Part shown: piece by piece, positions 33,912-45,500 of the stretch
Numbering within the stretch: the stretch's first letter is position 1
How the letters are laid out: every line of letters begins with the position of its first letter
Source of the DNA: Citrus sinensis
Taxonomy: Eukaryota > Streptophyta > Magnoliopsida > Sapindales > Rutaceae
Direction of reading: 5' to 3'
NCBI RefSeq assembly: GCF_022201045.2
Contig: NC_068562.1
Span: 7,608,001 to 7,672,000 of the forward strand
Length of the DNA stretch: 64,000 bases
Translations under genes and position numbers: made by a program
The notes under the pieces: model-generated
The model's input: only the letters and a program-made list of their open reading frames with translations
Databases searched by the model: none
What the model was told of the DNA's origin: nothing

Positions 33912-35963
33912 TCAAAAAGACGGCGGATCTGTGAGCCGAGCAGCATCGGTTGGCTGGACCTCCTCAGGTGCAGGGGGGGTATCGCCAGTTGCGTCCGGGG
34001 GGGTGCTCGCCTCGCCAACTTCAGCAGGGACTCCACGAGGAGGAGAGTTTTCCTCCTCAATCACGATCGGCTCCACCCCCTCGGCATCTTCCTTGGCCGC
34101 CTCCTCATCCATATGCCCAGCAACGCCAGCTGCAAGGTCATCCATCTTGAGGTCAGGGTATTGCTTCCCGAGGACGGCCATGATGCAACGATAGGAATGC
34201 CGGAGTCCCTGGTCGTACTGGTTGTCGGCCTCCCTCTCCAAGTTCTCGACCTAAGCTCGGTGGGAGTCACGGAGAGACTCGAGCTGAGCCTCATACATAG
34301 CCTTCTGCCTTTGCAGATCTTCCTTGACCTTGGTAAACTCCTCCTCGAGGGTAATGGCTTTTGCTTGAGCAAGTGATTCTTGCTCTATCAGCTTCAGATT
34401 CTCGAGATTCAGCTCCCCTGCTTTCTTCTCGGCAACGTCAGCTCTGTTCGTCGCCGATTGGATATCCTCCTTCATCTTCCGGTCGTAGCGGCCAACCTTA
34501 GCCTTGTAATAGGTGGTCATGCAGCTGAGGTGGAAAGCGCTATGCTGCATGGCCCCCACCAGCTCACCCAAGGTGCGGCCGTCAAAGGCCTCCAGGTCCC
34601 TCTTGCTCACGGATTTAGTTAACTCATTGAGGTAAGGGACCAGATGTTCTGCTCGGCTGTCCGGTAAGCGAGGTCGAGGCCCGACAGGAGGAGAAGAGGT
34701 AGCAGGATCTGTGGCTACTCCACTAGCTTCCCCGACTTCTACAGGAGCCGGAGGTAAAATCTTCAAGTGTGGGGCCTGCTGCACGATGTTGGCCCGCTTC
34801 GCGGTAGGGGCATCCTTACTCTCGTCCCTCTTCGTGGTCGGAGGTCGAGAACGTTTTCGGGTCAGAGCCCCAATCACAGCATCCTCCATCCTATGGCCAG
34901 GAAGTATCAAGCGAGACTCGAGCAAGTTGTATGTGGATATCAGTTCCCGGCTCGAGCAGGAATTGACTAGCACAGCCTCAACCCGTTTGAGCGGGCCGGG
35001 TCGGAGTGGGAAATGAACGCCCCAAGAAACTACAACATAAACGGACACTTGGTTAGAAACAAGCCAATGAAACAAGAACAATTATGGATACAAGACATCT
35101 GGAGTGAGCAGGCAACCTGGAACCGTGAAACGGGGTGGGACCCGATAATCCTTCCCGTCCATTTGTGCGACCTGACCCCAAGGACCCCCAGCAAAAAAGA
35201 ACTTTCTCTTCCAGTTCCCACCACCACCAGTAGGGAGGTCGGTTATAGGTTTCCTGCTCTTGGTGCTAGATTGGAAGTAGTACCAGCCGGCATCTTTGGG
35301 GCTGCTCTTTAGCTGGTACAGGTGCTTCACCTCATCAACCGTGGGCTCGCTCTGGCAACATCTGTCCCACAATATGAACAGACCAGAGAGCACTCTCCAC
35401 CCGTTGGGATTCAGCTGACCAGGAGCTAGATTTAGCCCGTTAAGTATCCGGGCAAAGTAAGGTTGCAAGGGACACCTCAGCCCGTACTTAAAGCTGTCCA
35501 GATACAGGGTAACATATCCCCTAGGAGGCCGGCTGGGAGCATCCTTCTTTCCCGGGACCTTGAGAGGTATCTCGCCAGGAATGCTATACCTCAGCCGGAG
35601 GTCCTCGAGCTCGTCAAACGTGGTCGTGCATGTCATGTAATCAATAGCATAATCCCGCGATAGGGCTCTACCTCCTATTGTGCTCCTCCCTTCTGGTCGC
35701 GGCGCCCCCGATGGGGACGCCTCACCAGAATCATCTCCTCGACCCTCACTCAAAGTATCCTCGGAGTCAGAAGATCCATCCTCACCATTACTCCCGCTTG
35801 TAGAGGTCGTTTGGGGAGACATGCTCCTAGCACTAGTCCTGACACTAGGCCTAACAGGCTCTAAGGGGACCTCGGGGTCAAAGGCGGGATTGGCGAGCAG
35901 ACTAGGCAGGAAGTCCAACTCGTCGTCATCAACCTCAACGACCTTCTCTTTGCCTTTCGACAT
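33912..35963 (-). pseudogene. Antisense spliced gene inside the retrotransposon (gypsy-associated ORF)
   Basis: Exon 1 (35963-35117) encodes an acidic Ser-rich start (MSKGKEKVVEVDDDELDFLP), then a domain with YSIPGEIPLKVP, YLDSFKYGLRCPLQPYFARI and NPNGWRVLSGLFILWD. This resembles the 'putative gypsy type transposon' family (Pfam PF04195, from memory). The donor CCAG|GTTGCC and acceptor GTAG|TTTC join it in phase to exon 2 (35029-33912), which has a basic patch (RKRSRPPTTKR), a coiled coil (KKAGELNLENLKLIEQESLA) and an acidic tail. A TAG at 34251-34253 interrupts exon 2 but the same frame continues to 33912. Antisense genes at this place are known in Grande-like Tat elements; function is unknown. 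Confidence 0.7.
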
Positions 35964-36410
35964 TCCCTAAACTCTAACCACAACACCACCAACTACTACC
36001 CAAACGAAAGAAAAAAGAAGTTATCTACAAACTATTCGAGACCGAGGAGAGAGAAGTAATACCTGAAGTACCGCTTCAATCGGAGAAAGGCAAGGAGGGG
36101 GGGCTTCGTGCCGGAACTTCTTTGCCGAAGAAACGGAGACGTAGACGGAGACAGAGTGAGTGGTGAATATGCCGTTCGAGAGGATTTGGCTTTCCAAATG
36201 AGGACGGACTCTTGGGTTGCCAGCATATAACTGCGCCGAATCCCGAGGATCTCGTAACCGTCGGTTTGAAATTCAAATGGAGGGGGGGATTTCTGCCACG
36301 TCACCACGTCCGCAATTAAATGCGACATGACTCCTGGCAGCCTTTTCCAATCCCACGCGGGCGAGTACTATCGAGTTTCTACTGCTGGTCCACTACATTA
36401 CCCAACACCA
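35964..36410. other. Retrotransposon 3' non-coding region
   Basis: It lies upstream of the antisense gene and before the polypurine tract; it would hold the antisense promoter. No coding region is seen. Confidence 0.4.
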
Positions 36411-36426
36411 GAAACTGGGGGACCGG
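36411..36426 (+). other. Polypurine tract
   Basis: GAAACTGGGGGACCGG lies directly before the 3' LTR, the expected site for plus-strand priming; it is interrupted by pyrimidines. Confidence 0.6.
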
Positions 36427-37246
36427 TGTTTGGGAGGGATACTGTTTGGGATAAATGCGTCGAAGGGACCAGGAATGACGAGCAGATATCTGATGGCGGA
36501 GTTCTGCGAACCGGTGTGTTCCGTTAAAGCCTGGTGCGTGGAAGAACAGGAACAGAAATATCTTGCTCGTCCAGGATGTTGTCATCCGCGAGGCCAATTT
36601 CCTATAAGGGGCATAAGGCCATTCCGGCTAGAGATCGAGAGGCGAGGAGACCCGGTCGACGGCAGTTGGCAAGACGCGCTCTCCAGCACGAGAATCTAGG
36701 CACAACGGCCACACTTTCCCCAGAACCGTGGCGTAACACGCAAGGTCTCACAGAGCCATGGCAGCCACGCTTTCCCCTGAACCGTGGCGTAACACGCAAG
36801 GTCTCACAGAGCCATGGCAGCCACGCTTTCCCCTGAACCGTGGCGTAACACGCCAATCCGGTTTTTTGGCCCATAACGCAGCAGTGGGAGTCCCAGACCG
36901 GGGGGAAAAAGGGCGGAAGACTGAGATTCAGAGGAAGCCTATAAAAAGGTAGCCAACGAAGGTAAAAGGGTTGGCATTCTGGAGATTAGAAGAGAAAAAA
37001 CCTAAAAAGAAGAGAAAACCACAAAAAAACGCCATAAGACCTGTGGCAAGCTTTTCCCGAACCTTCATATCTGACTTGAGCGTCGGAGGGTTTGCGCCGG
37101 GAAAACAACCGGCGTACTCTGACTTGTCTGTGTACGCAGGGACCTCTGGAGAAGAAGCCTGGCGAGGAGACCTCCTGGTCGTGACGAAGTTGATCGAGCA
37201 GAGATCCTGATCGCGGAACGAGGGGAACCGGAATCTCGCATCAACA
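36427..37246 (+). repeat. 3' LTR (820 bp)
   Basis: Same ends as the 5' LTR. It has three rather than four 56-bp unit starts (36724, 36780, 36836), which accounts for the whole 56-bp length difference. TATA box at 36940. Followed by AGTTA. Confidence 0.95.
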
Positions 37247-37251
37247 AGTTA

Positions 37252-38009
37252 TGTTTGGGAAGTTAAAACACCACCGCCTATATGTGCATATATCTGGTCG
37301 AGATTGTAGCCTCCTCGCGATCAACGCAATGTTCGAGGAGATTCATAAGAGCTAGTTGCTCGTGTGCACGAGGACTGTCAAGGAAATCGCGAGGAGAAAC
37401 CAAGATCAGATCTTCGCAAAGACGTGGTCAAAGGTCGACCAACAAGTTGTCTTGGAAACTAAGCACGATACCCGCTCCCAAACAGTTACTGAAACAACTT
37501 CTCAACCGCCCCATGACTGGTCCACGTACCCATAACCCAGCTAACATGCTCAACCAGCCTGCAAGCATGCACGAATTGATAGTGGAGTGACAGATCAGGC
37601 TGCCTATAAAAGCTTTGCAAATAGAAACCAAAGGGGACACTTTTGGAACTGAGGGGGAAATTCTGTCTCTTTGATTCTAGAAAATTTTTCTTAAATTATT
37701 TCTTTCTCGTGGGCAATTATAATCTTTACTTCAAATAGTTACTGTTAAGCCACAAAGATTTGTGGCATAAGTTTTTCCAAAAGCCCAAAAACTGATTTAA
37801 ACGTCGGAGGGTTTTTGCTGAAAAAATATATGACACCCCCTAACTATTTGTTGTGATTGCAGGTGTAAGTGGTGTGGAGAGTATGTGGTAGTCAAAATCT
37901 GTTCCATTGAAACAATTACGAGCAGTGTCGTGCTCTATTAAAACAAATTCAAGTGTTGACATGACAACCTGGTCGTTATAATGAGCTCGACCAGATTTTT
38001 GTATCAACA
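37252..38009 (+). repeat. Older related LTR, probably solo
   Basis: It starts TGTTTGGGAAG directly after the young element's target duplication and ends TTGTATCAACA. Like the young LTR it has a TATAAAAG box (37605), the motif CGTCGGAGGGTTT near its end (37803) and a TATCAACA end. It is followed by ATTTA, one base from AGTTA, so a decayed target duplication is plausible. No primer site or internal sequence follows. Confidence 0.65.
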
Positions 38010-39516
38010 ATTTACAGTTTGTTTTTTCCCACAATATCTAAATATCAAATAAGACCTTAGTATTTGATAAACCAATCACCAACCACTTTGTGAAAAAGAT
38101 ACATGATATAGGGTCAGTTTTAGGATTTTTTTTAGAAATCAAAAGTGATTTTGAAAAGTTAAAAGTTAGTTTTAGTATTTCATAAATTTTTTATTAAAAA
38201 ATCACTTTCGACAAAATCACCCTATCCTACAATATATTTAAGGAGGGAAAAAATAGTTTTTCAAAATTTGATTTTGAAAATCTGTTTATAGTAAATACAT
38301 ATATTTTATAAAAATATAAATATTTCAATTTAATTAGGAAATAAAATTATTAAATTTAGAGATATTATTATTGTTGTTACTAATTATATTGAGATAATAA
38401 TAAAAAAACATTTCAATTATTTATATACACAATAAACGATATTATATATGCATGTTTGTAAATGTATAAATAAATTTTATTCACATTATGTTTGTTCTAG
38501 TCATTTGCACTTTTACAGCAGTTTATAATAAGACTTATCAAATATATATGACTGTTTTTAAAACTTATAATATATTTAAAAATATTTTATTAAATATTTA
38601 ACTCGTTCTTTTCACAGTTCATTATTTTTACAGCATAATTGATGGCAATTATTTTAAATGCGCATTAACAAACTCTCAATAATCATGTAATTCAATTGTT
38701 TGTTTTCGGTCAAATCAATTACTTTGATGACAAACATACAGTTCCCTAAACTAATTCTATTAACAATTTCATGGAGCGATAATCAAATTAATTAATTATA
38801 TTAAATAAACCAATTCTCTAAATTAATTAAATTTTAAAATTTAATGCGTGTTTGACAAGTGAGAAAATTAAGGAAAATGGGGGAAATGAATGAGAGAGAG
38901 AAGAAAAAAACATAAGAGTTAATATAATTTTTTTAATTTTTTAGATTAAATTGGTAATTTAATTATTTTATTTTTATTAATGTTCAAACAAAAAAATTAT
39001 TATAAAAAGGTAATATTATAAAAGTAAGCTAAAAAAAAAGTAATGGTAGGGGTATCAATACTTTAACGGTAATAATATTTCGAGGTATTTTTAAAAATAC
39101 GGGGGCTAAATAAACACTAATATTAAAATATAGGGATTAAATAGATTTTTATCCTATTTTTTTATATGTTAGAAGGGTATAATAGTAATTTTTATTAAAA
39201 ATTACTGTTTCCGTTAGTGAATGAGGATGTAAATATTTTTCTTAAAACGTTAGGAGAATTTTTATACCTCTATTTAAACGATGGGGGTGTGTTTGTCATT
39301 TTCCCAACAAATATTGAGCTAACACTGATAATATTTCAAAAACTGGGTGACAACGGACAATTGACAAATTTTTTGATATTTTGATTAAAAATAATCCAAA
39401 TAAAATAAAAACCCCGCCAAGCTCTTATGCTATTAGTCTAGGGTTTAAGTTGAAATTATATACAGGGTTTATTCAAATCGAAAACTCCAAAGGCTGTGTT
39501 TTGCTATCACGAAAGA
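38010..39516. other. AT-rich intergenic region upstream of NUP107
   Basis: Very AT-rich with homopolymer runs. Near 38110-38235 there is a loose inverted similarity (AATCAAAAGTGATTTTG against AAAATCACTTTCG) that may be a decayed MITE. The last 100 bp hold the NUP107 5' UTR. No gene is seen. Confidence 0.4.
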
Positions 39517-42500
39517 ATGGAATCTGAAATGGATACCTCGTCCAGCTTCCTCGACCCTGAAGAACTTTCCATCAGAGAGCAGTATCGTCGTTATGGGTAA
39601 CAATAATTTAATTTTTCTTCCCATAATTAGATGATAAATGTAATGTATTTAGTAATTGATATAATGCAAAGAGTATATTTCAGCCGTTCATTTTTTTTTA
39701 AATATTTTTATTGGTCACGTTAAGAAAATGAACTGCACCTGTTCGTTTTTGGCTCGTTTGGTAATTTGCTTATGCATTTTTGGTCGTTAAATTTAAGTTA
39801 TTAAGGTGAATTTATGAAATTTAAGGTAGCTCAATGCTAGAAGAAAAATCCAGTTGATAAAATATGTGATAGTAAGTACTGTTTGGTTGGTGATGAGGAA
39901 TTGTTGAGAAAAGAGACAAATTGGTTGGTTGGGGTTTGATTTTATTTATACTGAATGTGTTATCTCTAATGGGGTTTCCAGTTTGTTGTTTCAGATTTTT
40001 TGGTGATCGGAAGAGTTTTATTAATGGGAAAGTTAGTTTGATATGGATATGGATCTATAATTTTGATTTGATGTATGGAGAGCTTATTTCACCAAGGCAT
40101 TAGTCTTTTCCTTATTTTTTCTTTTGATAGAAAGATGGCAAGAGTTGGACATTTTGTTGGTTACAAGTTGATCAATTGTGTGAATCTGTTAGTGAAATGG
40201 TAACAAGTGGGATGCTCAGTAGTGTGGTATAAACTCATTATTGCCTTTTAAACACTAAAAGGTCAAGTAAATGATCAGAATAGATAATGTAATAGGTTAA
40301 AATAGGGTGTAGTGTAAAGAAAAACATGAAATTATTGTTTTAGTTTCTTATCAGAAAAGAAGAAGAAGAATAAAAAAATTAAGATTAACTAAGGAGCTTT
40401 TACAGTTGTTCGTACTTTTGGGAGATTTAATATCACATTGGTTTTGCTGATTCTTGGATCTTAATTGATCTTCTGTACTTTATATTCATGATATTTTGTT
40501 TCCCTTTCTTGCATTCTGCTTTCTGGAGGTTTCTCTTATCCTCTCTCTTTCTCTTTTAATTCAGTGAGTTGAGAAGTGGTTAGAACTTATACTCTTGTGT
40601 TTTAACTCGACATACTATCCCTCAATCATTCAACACGCGCAGGAAAAGGCACTCAATTTCAAGCATATCCCCATATCAAGAAAGTTCAGCTTCAAAGTTA
40701 AATGAGCCCAGGCTGTTCTATGATGGATCAAGTTTCCACAGCCCAACTAACACGGCATTAATTCTTGAAAATATCAAACAAGAGGTTGGAAGCATTGACT
40801 ATGAAGGAGCACCGTATAAAATGCAATCTGCTTCTAAAAGGAGGTCATCAATTGATGGTCCTGGGATCTTGGACTCTGATGTTGGTGTTGATTCAATCCA
40901 TAGATTTGGAAGTCAGTCACTAAAAGCTTGCAAGATTGAAGATGACTCGTTGACAGATAGTGGAGAGACAACCTTTGCTCTGTTTGCATCTCTTCTTGAT
41001 TCTGCTCTTCAAGGTGCTTGGAGCAGAATTGTGTTTATAGAGCTATACTTGGGATCTTTTTTTCCCTTTTGTTAAATTAATATTGTCATAATGGCATGCT
41101 AGGTTTTCTGGCACTTGTTTGAGTGGCCTTATGAATTGAGCCATCTAATTTTGGTTTATAAGATCCTTAGTTCTCTCATCACTGATTTGCAGGTGGCCCA
41201 TTGGATACAGTATAAGGCAGTTATTGATACAGAGGCTTTTTCTAAACTCGGAATTCCATATTATCTAGGAATATACTGTTTATGCTCTTAATTTTCATAT
41301 GTTAGAATATATCTTGAAGCATCATCCTCCCATAAGCTTAAAGTAGCATTTACATGACCGGTATTGTTTATTTATTGTCATTTGTCCTCTGCAGGGTTAA
41401 TGTCTATACCTGATCTTATTTTAAGATTTGAACAATCTTGCCGGAATGTTTCTGAGTCAATTAGGTATGTTTACTTCTAGGTGGTGTAAACATCAGTAAA
41501 TGTTATAGACAACTATAATGTTCAAAACTGTTCTTTTTAGTTAACATGGTCATTTTGGGAGATTTTTTGACTTTAATGTCATTTGTTGTTTCTGCAGGTA
41601 TGGGTCCAACATACGGCTTCGGGTTGTTGAGGACAAATTAATGAGGCAGAAAGCTCAACTCCTACTTGATGAGGCAGCCACTTGGTCACTTATGTGGTAC
41701 CTTTATGGGAAAGGAAATAAATCTATAACCTTAAAAAAATTTTCTGCTGCAATTGATGTCTTAAAACACAATTTTTTTTTTTTAACGAACCAGTAAAATA
41801 TTAGGAAAGAGTAATACCTTTTGTATTGGCATCATTTTTAATTTTGCTAGTTGCATTGGACATGCACTGTGCATCTACCATTTTGCATATTCAGTATTTT
41901 TTGGTTTTCTTCTTGATAGGCGAATTTATTTGTTGCATTTGTTCCTAGATTTTTCTTCCTTGGAAGTCACGGACATGATTTCTATTTTTGGGTTTGTGCA
42001 TGTAGGTGTCAGGTGCTAGGTCATCTTCCTCTCTTTAGGACTGTCTGTTCTAATCCTGTGTATTGAGCTTTGAATTTTAAGTTTGAAAATTTTTGTTCTT
42101 CTTCCAGGGACTGAAGAACCCCCTGTAGAGCTTATCCTGGTAATGCATATATTTCATTTTCTGTGTCTTATCCAAGAATCATTTGTTTAATTTTGGAGAT
42201 TCTGTTAACTTTAACCATTTTAATTTCCGATAAACTTTTGAAGAACTTACATCCATCTACATCTGTTTAATTGCAACAGTCCCCCTCAACATCACACATA
42301 GAGGCTTGCCAGTTTGTTGTGAATGACCATACAGCACAGTTATGTCTCCGGATTGTTCAATGGCTGGAAGGATTAGCATCTAAATCTCTTGATTTGGAAA
42401 GCAAGGTGAGCTTTCTGTCAAAATCTTTACTTTTGGATGTGTTGTCTCTTTTAGATGGCTTGCTGTTTTCTATTACAATTACTGCCTTATGAAATTTGAG

Positions 42501-45500
42501 AGCTTTTTTCACCGGAGAACTGTTAGCTCCCATCTGGTATTTGGTATTAGACTTTTTGCTTGGATATATTACCCTTTCACTTTGTTGTTTTTGTTGCTGA
42601 ATAGGCATAGCTGTTCATTACTTGTTGGTCAGTGATTTATGATAGCAAAGAACTTATAATTCTTGTTGTAGTCTGGTTAATTTCCAGTGTGTTGGTCAGT
42701 ATCTATTGATTATGCTCTGTAGTTGCTTCTCTTCTTAGGATAGGAGAATTTGCCTTTGAATATCCTATTTTTAACTGAGTTTGACATGTAGATTAGTTAA
42801 TATTTTCAGGTGCGAGGATCTCATGTTGGTACTTATCTTCCCAATTCTGGAGTTTGGCACCATACTCAACGGTATCTCAAGAAAGGTGTCTCTGATGCAA
42901 ACACTGTTCACCACTTGGATTTTGATGCTCCAACACGTGAACATGCTCATCAATTACCTGATGATAAAGTACTTATGAAACTGTCTTGCAAATTCTATTA
43001 AGCTTACCTTTCAGGGAAAAAAAAAATTTCTATTAAACTTGTTCTGAATGTGATATTATGTATTGTTATCTTCCAGTGCAATGTCTATCTCTAAGGGAGA
43101 TTAACTATTTTACCTTAACAGAAACAAGATGAATCTCTTCTGGAAGATGTCTGGACTCTATTAAGGGCTGGAAGACAGGAAGAGGCATGTGACCTATGCC
43201 GATCTGCTGGACAGGTAATTCAAAGTTTGAGATTTTGAGTTGTGGAATACTTGTTTATTTTCTTTCCACCTCTCACATGTAATTCCGTTTTGGCAGCCGT
43301 GGAGAGCTGCAACTTTATGTCCATTTGGAGGAATTGACTTCTCTCCTTCTGTTGAAGCGCTGATAATTAATGGAAGAAGTAGAACTCTTCAAGCTATTGA
43401 ACTGGAAAGTGGCATTGGTCACCAATGGCGTCTTTGGAAATGGGCTTCCTATTGTACATCAGAGGTGAGTTCAATATGCTGTCCTCTTTCTGTTATTATT
43501 GTGTTCTTCATGGCTCTATTTTCTTGTACTGGCAACATTTCTGAATTATTCTATAATGATTTTGGAATTAATTTTATTCATTTGGCTCTGGTAACCAATA
43601 AGGACGTGTAGCATCTTTTTTTCATACCAGATGCTTTGCCATTATAAAGATTTTCAAGGTTTCCTTCATCTAGGATCTAAAATGATTTTTTCGCTTTTGT
43701 TTTCAAGAAAATTTTTGAACAGCGTGGTAGTAAATTTGAAGCAGCTATATATGCAGCCCAGTGTAGCAACTTAAAGCATGTGCTCCCTATCTGTACAAAC
43801 TGGGAGGTATGCTTTCTCAAATTGATGCAATGTTATTGAGAACGATTTTCCTTTATGCTGTTATATCCACTCATTTTCTTTACATGCTACATCCATAAAA
43901 ATTGTTGCTTGCATGCTCAACCTAACCAAAAATTTGCTCTTATTATTTCGCATGAGCATTTACAACATTTATCCTACAATATTCATTAATTAGTTGGTTT
44001 TTTGTTAGGTTATAATTCAAGGGTAGAGGTAAGAGTTTTTTCTTAGGTGGTTTCATGATTGTTTTGAGACTTGGGAGCTGGCGCCCCCCCCCCCCCCCCC
44101 CCTCCCCCCCAACAAAAAAAGAAAAACCGATTTTCTATTAGGCCTCATCATGTGAAAATGATGCAGTATACTCATTGCCTCTACCGGGACCTTGTAATGG
44201 ATTTTAACTAAAGTATATTAATGAGACCTGAAATGCTGTTCAACAGCAGTATCATGTTTGGGACTGTTTACACAGTTGGCTGTGCCTGATTAGTCTGTCT
44301 GAGAGATGCCTTCTGAAGATATCAAGTCTCTTCTTTAGACATGTCAATTCTAATGTTTACCCTCCCTTTTAGTTCAAGTTCTTTTAGCAGAGTTGATTCT
44401 GCAAAATAAATTGAATATGGTCTGGGTCTTTTTCCCCATGCACGTCTATGGAACTTACTGTGACCTGATGATGTATATCACGATAAGTTGTGGCTTTGTT
44501 TAGGCATTTGGTTACATTTGTTTATTCTTGCATTATTCTTGAGGTACTTTTGAGTATATTTTATGGGATTGGCTGGTATCCTACTAAAAGTAGTAAAGAA
44601 TTCATTAACAAACTTTTTGAATTTCAACATGTTGTGTTTCAGTGATCTTTTTTCTCTTTTTAGTCTTTTCTAATGATTTAGTTGAATAGCTTGTTACTTT
44701 AGAACTTGAGATAACTAGCATAGCTGACTCTTTGGCTTTAAAACCTGTGATCTAGTCTCATAGCTATTCATCACTCTTAATGACTATGCTGATACCTTAT
44801 GGATCTATGCCTCCAGACAGCGTGCTGGGCAATGGCCAAATCATGGCTTGGTGTTCAGTTGGATCTAGAACTAGCTCGTTCACAACGAGGACGAATGGAA
44901 CAGGTAAAAAGTTTTGGAGTTGAGATTGAAGGAAGTCCAGGACAAATGAATGGAATCTCTCAGCCCTCAGTTGGACCAGAAAGTTGGCCGGTGCAAGTTC
45001 TGAACCAGCAACCTCGAGACCTTTCTGCTCTTCTTCAGAAACTTCATTCAGGGTGTGTTTACAGTGCTCATTCCTCTTGAATATCATAGTTCTCCTCTGG
45101 TACTACTAAAAACTGATATCTTTATCTTTTCTACCTGATTTAGAGAAATGGTACATGAAGCTGTTACTCAAGTGTGCAAGGAGCAGCAACGACAAATTGA
45201 GGTTTCTTGTAGTTTCCATTTTTCATTGCTAAGAATCACTTTCCATTGATGGTTAGTTATAAAATAATGCTGCTGTGTAGTTTAAATGAAGATGAGTCTC
45301 TGACACTTGCAAACCTGGAATGGATTACAAAGATTTTAAAGGAAAATGTTACTAACTTGAAAGATTTCCTTACTGAAATTGTTTGAATCACAATAAGATT
45401 TCTTGTATGTTTCAATGGAACAACTTAGTAAGGCTTTGGAATTGGACATATTGATTATGCTTCTATCTTAAAGTGAAATAGAAAAGAAATGCCAGCTGAG

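Larger units (their letters stand above)
25841..37246 (+). mobile_element. Ty3/gypsy LTR retrotransposon, Tat lineage, young but defective
   Basis: The 11.4-kb element has TG...CA LTRs (25841-26716 and 36427-37246) and an exact 5-bp duplication AGTTA (25836-25840, 37247-37251). Internal order is gag, protease, reverse transcriptase, RNase H, a second archaeal-type RNase H and integrase, with no chromodomain; the extra RNase H and long 3' region mark the Tat/Ogre/Grande group. Beyond integrase lie a 121-bp tandem array and an antisense spliced gene. By eye the LTRs match except for one 56-bp unit, so the insertion looks recent. A frameshift in gag and stop codons before and within pol make this copy non-autonomous. 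GC content is clearly higher than the flanks. Confidence 0.93.

Noticed and set aside
38100-38235. Possible MITE from inverted similarity
   Set aside because: Only partial arm matches and no target duplication; too weak to list as an element.
44080-44108. C-run in a NUP107 intron as a regulatory G-quadruplex
   Set aside because: It is a simple homopolymer in an intron with no further support.
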